Positions 16,657 through 25,021 of a DNA stretch of 64,000 bases are shown here, piece by piece. This stretch comes from Lachnospiraceae bacterium. Its GTDB lineage: Bacteria; Bacillota; Clostridia; Lachnospirales; Lachnospiraceae. The stretch is taken from the NCBI GenBank assembly GCA_015057555.1, contig SVEC01000001.1, positions 248,001 through 312,000 on the forward strand. The letters are read 5' to 3'. How positions within the stretch are numbered: position 1 is the stretch's first letter; every line of letters starts with the position of its first letter. The notes under the pieces are model-generated. The model worked only from the letters and a program-made list of their open reading frames with translations, did no database searches and was not told the DNA's origin. Position numbers and translations under genes: made by a program.

Positions 16657-18378
16657 ATGCGAATAAGTAGTGGAAGAAAAAAGATTCGTGTAGGTGATTT
16701 GCTTGTAGAAGCCGGGGCGATTACAGAAGAGGAGCTTCAAGAGGCACTTGCTTACCAAAAAGAAAACGGTGGTAGAATAGGTAATGTTATATTGGAGATG
16801 GGTTTCATCAGCCAGGACCTCCTGGTAACAGTTCTTACCACACAGATGGGTATTGACTATATTGAAATTAAAGCGTGTAGATTGGAGGATGAAGTTCTTA
16901 AACTTATACCTGAGACACTTGTTAACAAGTACAAGGTTATGCCTATAGAATTCGATCCGAATAATCCTAACGTGCTTAAGGTAGCCATGATAGATCCTAT
17001 GGATCTTAATGCTATAGATGATATTACCATAGCAACCAACCTACAGGTTGAGCCGCTTCTTGCTATGGAGAACGATATGAATGAAGCCATAGGTAAGTAC
17101 TATGGTAATTCTCAGGCTATGGAAGCCGCTGAGCAGTATCGTAGAGAGATGGAGCAGGATGGTCTTTCAACTGCTGAGGAGGATGCTATTAATGAGGATA
17201 TCGAAAATTCTCCGGTAGTTCTCCTTGTTAAACAGATTATCGAGGGTGGAGTAAGACAGAGAGCATCCGATATACATATAGAGCCACTTGAGACCAGTGT
17301 AAGAGTTAGATATCGTATAGATGGTGCTCTTAAGCAGGTTATGACCTATGATTACAGTCTTTTGTCAGCTATTAGTGCCCGTATCAAGATTATCGGTGGT
17401 ATGGATATTGCTGAGAAGAGAAAACCACAGGATGGTCGTATCACCATCATGGTAGATAGAAGAGAGTACGATGTCAGAGTTTCTATGCTCCCTACAGTGT
17501 ATGGAGAGAAGACAGTTATGAGACTTACCTCCAAGGACGGTCTTACAAAGCCTAAGAGCGCGCTTGGATTCGACCCGGAAACACTTAAGGTTTTTGATGG
17601 TATTTTGAGTAACCCACATGGTATTATCCTGGTAACAGGACCTACAGGTTCAGGTAAGTCTACTACACTTTATACGTCCCTTAGTGAGCTTAATACAGAG
17701 GATGTTAACATCATCACTGTTGAGGACCCTGTAGAGGCAAATATTGATGGTATCAATCAGGTACAGGTTAACGTTAAGGCTGAGATGACATTTGCTGCAG
17801 CCCTTCGTTCTATCCTTCGTCAGGACCCTGATATCATTATGATAGGAGAGATTCGAGATGGCGAGACTGCACAGATTGCGGTACAGGCCGCTATCACAGG
17901 ACACCTTGTTGTATCAACACTCCATACAAACTCAGCAGCCTCAACTGTTACACGTATTATAGATATGGGTATAGAACCATACGTTGCAGGAGATGCGTTA
18001 GTAGGAGTTATCGCACAGAGACTTGTGAGAAGACTGTGTACCTCATGTAAGCAGCCTAGACTGGCAGAACCTGAAGAGAAGAAGATTCTTGGAATTGAGG
18101 ATGAAGAGGAAGATGTTATCGTATATGAGCCAGTTGGATGTACCCTTTGTGGTGATACAGGCTATGCAGGTCGAATTGGTGTATACGAGATGATGCCGGT
18201 ATCGAAGGAACTTCAGGCAGTTATATCAAAGGGTGCAACAGCTGATGTTATAGAAAAACAGGCATTGTCAGAGGGTATGCTTACTCTTAAGATGGGTGCT
18301 GCAAAGCATGTTATAAACGGTATAACATCTATGATGGAGATGAAGAAGATTGTTTATACCACTGGTGACGAATATTAA
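16657..18378 (+). CDS. pilB: Type IV pilus assembly ATPase PilB with MshEN domain
   Basis: This 573-aa hexameric extension ATPase of the GspE/PilB family powers pilin polymerisation at the inner face of the membrane. Residues 11-34 and 40-63 form two repeats of the MshEN pattern R-[VI]-G-x2-[LI]-x5-I-x4-L-x3-L-x2-Q, the c-di-GMP-binding motif known from MshE. Walker A is GPTGSGKST (328-336), the Asp box is in DVNIITVEDPVE, and Walker B lies in DPDIIMIGEIRDGETA. A C-terminal zinc site is CTSC...CTLC. It is followed by pilT after 24 bases. Full length, with no sign of decay. Confidence 0.96.
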   Translation: MRISSGRKKIRVGDLLVEAGAITEEELQEALAYQKENGGRIGNVILEMGFISQDLLVTVLTTQMGIDYIEIKACRLEDEVLKLIPETLVNKYKVMPIEFDPNNPNVLKVAMIDPMDLNAIDDITIATNLQVEPLLAMENDMNEAIGKYYGNSQAMEAAEQYRREMEQDGLSTAEEDAINEDIENSPVVLLVKQIIEGGVRQRASDIHIEPLETSVRVRYRIDGALKQVMTYDYSLLSAISARIKIIGGMDIAEKRKPQDGRITIMVDRREYDVRVSMLPTVYGEKTVMRLTSKDGLTKPKSALGFDPETLKVFDGILSNPHGIILVTGPTGSGKSTTLYTSLSELNTEDVNIITVEDPVEANIDGINQVQVNVKAEMTFAAALRSILRQDPDIIMIGEIRDGETAQIAVQAAITGHLVVSTLHTNSAASTVTRIIDMGIEPYVAGDALVGVIAQRLVRRLCTSCKQPRLAEPEEKKILGIEDEEEDVIVYEPVGCTLCGDTGYAGRIGVYEMMPVSKELQAVISKGATADVIEKQALSEGMLTLKMGAAKHVINGITSMMEMKKIVYTTGDEY

Positions 18379-18402
18379 AATGAGAAGGAGATATAAAGTA
18401 TT

Positions 18403-19455
18403 ATGTTAGACATGAAGGAACTTCTGGCATTTGCTGTAGAGCAGAATGCGTCAGATATTCACATTGCGTGTGGAATACCACCTAAGCTTCGTATACATGG
18501 TAAGCTTACAGAGGTTGAGGTTCCACCACTTGGACCTCAGGATGTAGCAGAGGCTATCGGCTCTACTATGCACGAGAGACATAAGGCTATACTTAAGGAG
18601 AGAGGAGAGGTTGACTTCTCATATGCATCAGCCGAGACTGGTCGATTCCGTGTTAATGTATTTATGGACAGAGGTAATATGGCTGCTGCATACAGAAAGG
18701 TTGATACAAACATACCTAGACCTGATATGCTTGGTATTCCTGATTCGGTAGTACAGCTTTATAAGAAGAAGAGAGGACTTGTTCTAGTAACAGGACCTAC
18801 AGGCTCAGGTAAGTCAACAACACTTGCTTCTATTATTAATAAGGCAAATGAAAACTTAACTGACCACATTATTACACTTGAGGATCCTATCGAGTATGTA
18901 CATAAGCACAAGAAGTCAGTTGTTAACCAGCGAGAGATTGGTATGGATACCCTTACATATGCAAATGCTCTTAGAGCAGCACTCCGTGAGGACCCAGATA
19001 TTATCCTCGTAGGAGAGATGAGAGACCTTGAGACAATCTCAACTGCCATAACTGCAGCAGAGACAGGTCACTTGGTATTCTCCACACTCCATACTATTGG
19101 TGCAGCGTCTACTATCGACCGTATCGTCGACGTATTCCCACCACATCAGCAGCAGCAGACACGTATTCAGCTTTCTATGGTACTTGAGGGTGTTATATCA
19201 CAGTCTCTTATACCTACAGCAGATGGTAATGGTCGAGTAGCAGCCTTCGAGGTTATGCTTGCAACTCCAGCTATCCGAAGCCTGATTAGAGATTCTAAGA
19301 CACACCAGATACAGTCACATATCCAGACAAGTAGAGCCCAGGGTATGGTTACCATGGATGACTTTATCTTAGAATTATATAGAAATGGAAGCATTACAAG
19401 AGACAATGCACTTATCTATGCGCAGGATCAAGCTGCTATGAAGAAGCAGATGTAA
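18403..19455 (+). CDS. pilT: Type IV pilus retraction ATPase PilT
   Basis: This 350-aa twitching motor ATPase depolymerises the pilus. Walker A is GPTGSGKSTT (131-140), the Asp box is ITLEDPIEYVH, Walker B is DPDIILVGEMRDLET, and the His box is GHLVFSTLHT. Near the C-terminus, AIRSLIRDSKTHQIQSHIQT corresponds to the AIRNLIRE region required for retraction in PilT proteins. The enzyme is of normal length and all motifs are intact, so the pilus is predicted to retract. A dedicated promoter for pilC follows its stop. Confidence 0.96.
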   Translation: MLDMKELLAFAVEQNASDIHIACGIPPKLRIHGKLTEVEVPPLGPQDVAEAIGSTMHERHKAILKERGEVDFSYASAETGRFRVNVFMDRGNMAAAYRKVDTNIPRPDMLGIPDSVVQLYKKKRGLVLVTGPTGSGKSTTLASIINKANENLTDHIITLEDPIEYVHKHKKSVVNQREIGMDTLTYANALRAALREDPDIILVGEMRDLETISTAITAAETGHLVFSTLHTIGAASTIDRIVDVFPPHQQQQTRIQLSMVLEGVISQSLIPTADGNGRVAAFEVMLATPAIRSLIRDSKTHQIQSHIQTSRAQGMVTMDDFILELYRNGSITRDNALIYAQDQAAMKKQM

Positions 19456-19506
19456 TAAAAACATTTGTACAATATTCACAAAATATTAAAAAATTATCTT
19501 ATAATA

Positions 19507-19535
19507 TTGCAATAATCGACGCTTTAGTGTAATAT
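19507..19535 (+). promoter_or_regulatory. Putative sigma-A promoter before pilC
   Basis: TTGCAA (19507-19512), 17 bases, then TAATAT (19530-19535). It lies in the 145-base gap between pilT and pilC and would give a leader of about 60 bases. This would allow the structural pilus genes to be expressed separately from the motors. Confidence 0.6.
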
Positions 19536-19600
19536 TACATTAAGATACAATGTTAATATTTTGTTCATTTTTAAAAATTTTGGGTCGGAGGAGTTATGTA

Positions 19601-20803
19601 ATGGCACAGTACAATTACAAGGTTATGGACAAAAGCGGCAAAACCAAGAAGGGTGTCGTTGAGGCCGTAAGCGAAGACAAAGCAAAAGAGAAGCTCAAAG
19701 CTGAGGGCTTTATAGTTCAGGAGCTTAAGGAGCAGGGCGCTGGCAAGAAGTCAGGCGGTAAGAAGGTAAAGGATAAGGATCTTGCAGTATTCTGTAAGCA
19801 GTTCGTGGCAGTTCTTAATGCAGGTGTTACTGTTATAGCAGCACTTGAGATGATGTCAGAGCAGATGGATAACAAGACCTTACAGAGAGGCTTAAGAGAG
19901 GCTCAGGCTTTCGTTCAGAAGGGTGGTTCTCTTGCAGATGCATTTAGAATTAACCCTAAGATATTCCCACCTATACTTGTAAACATGGTACAGGCTGGTG
20001 AAATGTCAGGTAACTTAGAGGTAGCTTTCGAGAGACTTACTACTCATTTTGAGAACTCTAACAAGTTAAAGTCTAAGGTAAAGGGTGCTATGACATATCC
20101 TTGTGTTATCCTTATAGTAGTTATCATAGTTGTTATCGTTCTCTTGGTAGCGGTTATACCACAGTTTGAGCAGATGTTCTCAGATTTAGGCTCAGAGTTA
20201 CCGCTTGCTACTAAATTATTGGTTAATTTCAGTAATTTCTTACAGCATAAGTGGTATATATGTGTTGCGATTGTGGCAGCGATAGTATTTGGCGCTATTG
20301 CATTCGGTAAGACTGAAGGCGGTTCTTATTTATATGCAAAGATTGCTCTTAAGGCACCAGTATTTGGTAACCTTACTATTAAGTCAGCAGCAGCTACATT
20401 CTCTAGAACACTTAGTACACTTCTTGCATCAGGTATACCACTCATCGATGCTATCGAGCAGGTTGCCAAGATGAATAATAATAGAATTATTAGAGAAGGC
20501 TTACTTGACGCTAAGGTTCAGGTTGCAAAGGGTGTACCTCTTTCAAAGCCTATTAGAGATATGGAACTATTCCCAACTATGTTACCTCAGATGATTAAGA
20601 TTGGTGAGGAAACAGGTAATATCGAGGAGATGGTTGACAAGGTTGCAGATTATTACGAGATGGAAGTTAATGATGCAACTGACGCACTTACAGCTATGAT
20701 GGAGCCACTTATCATCGTAGTTATGGGTATTGTTGTAGGTGGTATAGTTCTTGCTATCTACTCACCTATGCTTAACATGTATGACGCAATTGATTCATAC
20801 TAA
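19601..20803 (+). CDS. pilC: Type IV pilus inner-membrane platform protein PilC
   Basis: This 400-aa platform protein of the GspF/PilC family rotates between the motor and the pilin pool. Two repeats of the T2SSF domain are visible. The first contains KDLAVFCKQFVAVLNAGVTV, with ILVNMVQAGEMSGNLE. The second contains SAAATFSRTLSTLLASGIPL, with MLPQMIKIGEETGNIEEM. Three hydrophobic segments occur near 185, 235 and the C-terminus. The start is ATG 19601, with GGAGGAG at 19587-19593. Upstream in-frame residues from 19550 would add an unusual hydrophobic extension and are not needed. Confidence 0.95.
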   Translation: MAQYNYKVMDKSGKTKKGVVEAVSEDKAKEKLKAEGFIVQELKEQGAGKKSGGKKVKDKDLAVFCKQFVAVLNAGVTVIAALEMMSEQMDNKTLQRGLREAQAFVQKGGSLADAFRINPKIFPPILVNMVQAGEMSGNLEVAFERLTTHFENSNKLKSKVKGAMTYPCVILIVVIIVVIVLLVAVIPQFEQMFSDLGSELPLATKLLVNFSNFLQHKWYICVAIVAAIVFGAIAFGKTEGGSYLYAKIALKAPVFGNLTIKSAAATFSRTLSTLLASGIPLIDAIEQVAKMNNNRIIREGLLDAKVQVAKGVPLSKPIRDMELFPTMLPQMIKIGEETGNIEEMVDKVADYYEMEVNDATDALTAMMEPLIIVVMGIVVGGIVLAIYSPMLNMYDAIDSY

Positions 20804-20814
20804 AGCTTACATAC

Positions 20815-20851
20815 GGATAATGGCTGTTGGGCGAGGACGGCAGCTTTATCA
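20815..20851 (+). promoter_or_regulatory. Hairpin in the pilA leader
   Basis: GATAA (20816-20820) pairs with TTATC (20846-20850), and GCTGTT (20823-20828) pairs with bases 20839-20844 (four canonical and two G-U pairs), around a loop of about ten bases. There is no T-run immediately after it, so it is more likely a 5' stabiliser or processing site for the abundant pilin mRNA than a terminator. Function inferred. Confidence 0.45.
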
Positions 20852-20900
20852 TATATAATTTAAAGAAACTATATTTTAAAAAGAAAAGGAGAGAAAATTT

Positions 20901-21392
20901 ATGAAGAAGATGAACAACAAAGGTTTCTCACTCGTTGAGCTTATTATCGTTATAGCTATCATGGCTATCCTTGCAGGTGCTATCGCACCAGCACTTATCA
21001 GATACATTGATAAGTCAAGAAAGTCAAATGATGTTTCATCATGTAAGACTATTAAGACAGCAGTAGAGACAGCTATGGCTAACGAGGAGACTTATGAGTT
21101 ACTCACTAACAATGGTTCAGGTTCAACTATCGTAGTTACTCCTGGTACATCAACATCAGGCGGTGGTGGTGTTTCTATTACAGCTGGTTCAGGTGCTTCT
21201 ACTACAGCAGCTGCAACTGAGATTGCTGCTAACATCGGTGAGAAGACTCCAAAGATTAAGTATAAGAAGAACAGTGCTACACACTTTATCGTACAGATTA
21301 CTGCAGCTGGTACAGTTAAGGTTGGTATGTCTACAGATGGTACAAATATGACTTACGAAGTAGCTCCAGAGCTTGACCCTGAGTATCAGTAA
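20901..21392 (+). CDS. pilA: Major type IV pilin PilA
   Basis: This 163-aa type IVa-like prepilin has a short leader MKKMNNKG, cleavage expected between Gly8 and Phe9, and FSLVELIIVIAIMAILAG as the hydrophobic assembly helix with Glu13 (+5 of the mature pilin). The rest is a small Thr/Ser/Gly/Ala-rich globular domain with no cysteine after the leader. A very strong RBS (AAGGAGAG) precedes the ATG and a strong terminator follows, as expected for the most abundant pilus subunit. The prepilin peptidase gene comes next. Confidence 0.93.
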   Translation: MKKMNNKGFSLVELIIVIAIMAILAGAIAPALIRYIDKSRKSNDVSSCKTIKTAVETAMANEETYELLTNNGSGSTIVVTPGTSTSGGGGVSITAGSGASTTAAATEIAANIGEKTPKIKYKKNSATHFIVQITAAGTVKVGMSTDGTNMTYEVAPELDPEYQ

Positions 21393-21413
21393 GATTAATT
21401 TAATACAGTCTTT

Positions 21414-21451
21414 ATTCCACCTGCCACGCCAGGTGGAATTTAGCTGTTTTT
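21414..21451 (+). terminator. Rho-independent terminator/attenuator after pilA
   Basis: A perfect 10-bp stem ATTCCACCTG/CAGGTGGAAT (21414-21423 and 21430-21439) with a 6-base loop is followed within 7 bases by a T5 run. Partial readthrough would give much pilin mRNA and less of the downstream pilD-pilMN-pilO genes. Confidence 0.85.
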
Positions 21452-21484
21452 ATTCATACATTTTGACGTAGGAAGGTTATTGTA

Positions 21485-22243
21485 ATGCTAGATGTAGTGT
21501 TTAGTGTATTTTTTTGCTTATATGGAATTGTAATAGGAAGCTTTTTAAATGTTCTCATATTAAGGATTCCTATAAAGGAAAGTGTAGCCTTGACTAGGTC
21601 ACATTGTATGACGTGTGGTCATGTGCTAAGCTGGTATGAACTTATACCGTTGTTTAGCTACATATTTTTAGGTGGAAAGTGCAGGCATTGTAGGACACGT
21701 ATTTCAGCTCAGTATCCTATAGTGGAAGCATTGAACGGAATAGTCTACGTGGTATTGTACCTCGCATGCGGTATCAGTATAGAGTGTATTCTCTATTGCC
21801 TGTGTACTTCTGCCTTGATTGCGCTAAGCTTTATAGATTGGCGCACCAAAGAAATCCCGTTGGGATTCAACATATTTATATTACTTTTAGGACTGATTAG
21901 ACTTGTTACTGATTTAAGTAATTGGCATCAGTATGTAATCGGTTTGTTTGCGGTCAGCGGTTTCTTATACTTACTTTTTCTTTTATCGAACGGTAAGGCA
22001 ATGGGAGGCGGCGACATGAAACTTATGGCAGCAACCGGCTTACTATTGGGCTGGCAGCTTATTATTGTAGCATTTTTGGTGGGATGTATAGTGGGTTCTG
22101 TTATACACCTGGCACTAATGGCTATTAAGAAGGTCGGCCGAGAGTTGGCGTTTGGTCCGTACTTATCGGCGGGCGTATTTTTAGCAATGATATGGGGTGA
22201 GCAGCTCGTGAGCTGGTACCTAAGTATGTGGGCTACCTATTAG
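21485..22243 (+). CDS. pilD: Prepilin peptidase PilD
   Basis: This 252-aa bifunctional A24 aspartyl protease and N-methyltransferase matures pilins at the membrane. The N-terminal loop carries two cysteine pairs, CMTCG and CRHCR, typical of the zinc-binding methyltransferase domain. Catalytic aspartates are in FIDWRTKEIP and in the AMGGGDMKLMA loop. About seven to eight hydrophobic segments span the protein. It has full family length, with the start at ATG 21485 after GGAAGG. Confidence 0.95.
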   Translation: MLDVVFSVFFCLYGIVIGSFLNVLILRIPIKESVALTRSHCMTCGHVLSWYELIPLFSYIFLGGKCRHCRTRISAQYPIVEALNGIVYVVLYLACGISIECILYCLCTSALIALSFIDWRTKEIPLGFNIFILLLGLIRLVTDLSNWHQYVIGLFAVSGFLYLLFLLSNGKAMGGGDMKLMAATGLLLGWQLIIVAFLVGCIVGSVIHLALMAIKKVGRELAFGPYLSAGVFLAMIWGEQLVSWYLSMWATY

Positions 22244-22292
22244 TCCTTATCATTATTATTAAATCACTGATTAGCGAGGGAGGCTATAAAGA

Positions 22293-23891
22293 ATGGCAAA
22301 GAGCAATAAGGTGTTATCTATTGATATCACAAATGAAAGTATTACTATTATCGAATTGACAGCTTCTGCTAAGAAGCAGACTAACATTCACAATGTTATT
22401 ATTTTTGAAACTCCTGAAGACTCATTTGAAGATGGTGTTATCAGAGAGCCAGAGAAGATTGCAGCTGCAATCAAGGAAAATCTTTCAGCAAGAGGAATTA
22501 CAAATAAGAATGCAGTATTCGTACTTTCTTCAGCTAAGATTGTTAACAGAGAGGTTGTTATACCTTTCGTAAAGGAGAATAAAATCAGAGGAATCATCAA
22601 CTCAAACTCATCAGAGTATTTCCCTGTAAATATAGAGGATTACGTGGTTTCTCACACTGTACTTGAGACAGTAGTAGATGAGGAGAATAACAAGCAGATT
22701 AGAGTTTTAGCTGTTGCTGCTCCATCACATATGGTTAAGTCATACTATGATTTAGCTGAGATGGCAGGTCTTAATGTTATCGACCTTGATTACATCGGTA
22801 ACTCTATGCTTCAGCTTATTAAGACACAGACTAATGCAAATGCTACAACAATGGTAATCCAGTTAGGAAGCGAGTCAACAGTACTTAATATCGTACAGGG
22901 TGACAACCTTCTTCTTCAGAGAACAGTTCCATATGGTACTAACTCAGTAGTAAATGTAGTAATGGATGAGAAGGGTGTAGACGCTACTACAGCTATGACA
23001 TTACTTCAGAATGACAGACTTATCACTGTAGATTTCGATGATAACGAGGCTACAGGTGCATTTAGATATCTTATTAATAATATCGGAAGAGTTATGGACT
23101 TCTATGCTTCTAAGAACCCAGATAAGCCAATTGAGGATGTATTCCTTACAGGTGATGGTGCTCTTATTAGAGGTATTGATGGTCTTTTCAAGATTCAGTT
23201 AAATGTTAGCACAAGAATTATGGATAGCTTATATAATATTAAGTTCGATCCAAGCATCGACCTTAAGGTATATAACCCAGTATATCTCGTTACTCCTATT
23301 GGTGCAGCATTTGCTCCTATGGGCTTTGAGCTTCCAGATGCTTCTGGCAAGGTTAAGGGTTCAAGCGAGGGTGGAAGCGTAGCTCCATTTGTGGCAGTAT
23401 TTATACTTGCAGCTATCGGTGCAGCTGCTTTAGCATATGTTTCTATTAACGCTAAGCAGAAGGAACAGGATAGAAAAGAGCAGCTTCAGGCTGATATCAA
23501 CAGACTTAGTGATGTAGAGCAGATTGTTGCTGATTTAGAGGATTCAAGAGCGTTAGTTCTTGATGTTACAACTATGGTAGGTACTACTTATCAGCTCAAT
23601 GAGAATGTTAGAGAGTTTATCTCAGAGCTCGAGAATAAGATTCCAACAAGTGTTACAATTACTAGCTTTGCATCAAGTAATGCTGGTATCTCTATTCCAG
23701 CGATTTCTACAAGCTATGATGCTATTGCTGACTTTATTATGCAGCTTAAGACTATGGATTGTATCAGTGATGCTTACGTTGCAAACATCGTAGAAGACGA
23801 GGATGACAATGGAGAGATTATTTATAACTTTACAGTAACTGCAGTTTATACAATGCCAGTAACTGATACAGAAGCAGAGAAAGCTGAGTAA
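22293..23891 (+). CDS. pilM: PilM-PilN fusion protein of the type IV pilus alignment complex
   Basis: This 532-aa protein joins two normally separate subunits. Residues 1 to about 350 form the actin-like cytoplasmic PilM part: VLSIDITNESITIIEL, MVIQLGSESTVLNIVQG, and VFLTGDGALIRGIDGLF as the late glycine-rich block. One membrane segment follows (about 367-388). The remainder reads as PilN: a short coiled coil (QLQADINRLSDVEQIVADLE) and a ferredoxin-like periplasmic-type domain with IPTSVTITSFASS. In diderms PilM binds the PilN N-terminal tail; here the link is covalent. Next gene pilO. Confidence 0.88.
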   Translation: MAKSNKVLSIDITNESITIIELTASAKKQTNIHNVIIFETPEDSFEDGVIREPEKIAAAIKENLSARGITNKNAVFVLSSAKIVNREVVIPFVKENKIRGIINSNSSEYFPVNIEDYVVSHTVLETVVDEENNKQIRVLAVAAPSHMVKSYYDLAEMAGLNVIDLDYIGNSMLQLIKTQTNANATTMVIQLGSESTVLNIVQGDNLLLQRTVPYGTNSVVNVVMDEKGVDATTAMTLLQNDRLITVDFDDNEATGAFRYLINNIGRVMDFYASKNPDKPIEDVFLTGDGALIRGIDGLFKIQLNVSTRIMDSLYNIKFDPSIDLKVYNPVYLVTPIGAAFAPMGFELPDASGKVKGSSEGGSVAPFVAVFILAAIGAAALAYVSINAKQKEQDRKEQLQADINRLSDVEQIVADLEDSRALVLDVTTMVGTTYQLNENVREFISELENKIPTSVTITSFASSNAGISIPAISTSYDAIADFIMQLKTMDCISDAYVANIVEDEDDNGEIIYNFTVTAVYTMPVTDTEAEKAE

Positions 23892-23910
23892 TTAGGGGAG
23901 GTATATAGAG

Positions 23911-25005
23911 ATGAGTAAGAGTAATATTAAAGTATTATTAGTATTAGCGACAGTCGCTGTACTTGTATTTTCTTATATGTATGTATATAAGCCAAACATG
24001 GAAGATAAGGATGCTATTGCAGCAGAGAATACTACACTTGAGACAAAGGTAGCTGATCTTAAGGAGAAGGATGCACACAGAGATGAGTATCTTGCAGAGA
24101 TTGAGGTTAACAAGGCATATTTTGATGAAGTAGTTAAGTATTTCCCAGCATCTCTTGACCAGGAAATTTCAGTAATGTTCATCAAGGGTGTAGAGAAGGA
24201 TAAGGGTAACCTTCAGTTTGACGTTAAGTCAGCAGGTCTTGGAAGACCAACATTGTTCTATACATTAGCAGGCTCATCAGATGAGAGTGCAGAGGGTGCT
24301 GCATATGAGTGTTATTCAGCAGGCTTCCCACTTGTATACGAGGGCTCATATGAGGGTCTTAAGGACTTTATCGATTATATTATGAACTACAAGTATAGAA
24401 TGAATATTTCAGCAGTTAATATTGAGTACAATTCAGATACAGATGTATATAAGGGTACAGTTCAGCTTAATGCTTACTGCGTATCAGGCGAGGGTAGAGT
24501 TGCAGATACAGTAACAGTAAATGTTGACAATGGTGTTTACAACCCATTCTTAGGTGGAGACGATGCAGCTAGCGTATCATCATCAGCATATGATGCAGAT
24601 GACGGAGCTTCAATCGCAAACGATCATGACATTTTATTTGCACTTAACAATGCTAACAATGATTCAACAGATGGAATTATCATCTCAGCAGGTGGTAGTG
24701 ATACATATGTAACAAGCTCAGATAACTCAGTAGTAGATGTAAAGATTACTGTAGAAGAGGTTGATGGTAAGAATCAGGTAACATATTCAATCGGAGATTC
24801 ATCATACAGCTTCGAGCTTGCTGACGCTGAACTTACTATTTATGTAGAGTCAAGTGACAGAGTAGATGCAGACGATGCAAACGGAGTAAACGTTAAGGTT
24901 GAGAACTCAACAGATGTTTCTGTATATGTAAAGGTAGAAGGCGATGATACAACTTCTCCTAGATTTGTAGTAGGAAGTAAGACAGGTGTTGTAAAGGTAT
25001 ACTAA
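23911..25005 (+). CDS. pilO: PilO-like type IV pilus protein with C-terminal extension
   Basis: This 364-aa protein has one N-terminal membrane segment (about 8-27) and a coiled coil (about 38-75: LETKVADLKEKDAHRDEYLA). A PilO-like domain of about 120 residues contains YFPASLDQEISVMF and YEGSYEGLKDFIDYIM. PilO pairs with PilN in the alignment complex. From about residue 200 onward there is an extra acidic, Ser/Asp/Val-rich region (DDAASVSSSAYDADD and beta-rich text) that usual PilO proteins of about 200 aa lack; its role is unknown. Confidence 0.82.
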   Translation: MSKSNIKVLLVLATVAVLVFSYMYVYKPNMEDKDAIAAENTTLETKVADLKEKDAHRDEYLAEIEVNKAYFDEVVKYFPASLDQEISVMFIKGVEKDKGNLQFDVKSAGLGRPTLFYTLAGSSDESAEGAAYECYSAGFPLVYEGSYEGLKDFIDYIMNYKYRMNISAVNIEYNSDTDVYKGTVQLNAYCVSGEGRVADTVTVNVDNGVYNPFLGGDDAASVSSSAYDADDGASIANDHDILFALNNANNDSTDGIIISAGGSDTYVTSSDNSVVDVKITVEEVDGKNQVTYSIGDSSYSFELADAELTIYVESSDRVDADDANGVNVKVENSTDVSVYVKVEGDDTTSPRFVVGSKTGVVKVY

Positions 25006-25021
25006 GAGAGGATGAGGATTT

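Noticed and set aside
20804-20900. c-di-GMP riboswitch before pilA
   Set aside because: Such switches control pilin genes in some Clostridia, but the conserved GEMM bases are absent and the 97-base gap holds only a simple hairpin.
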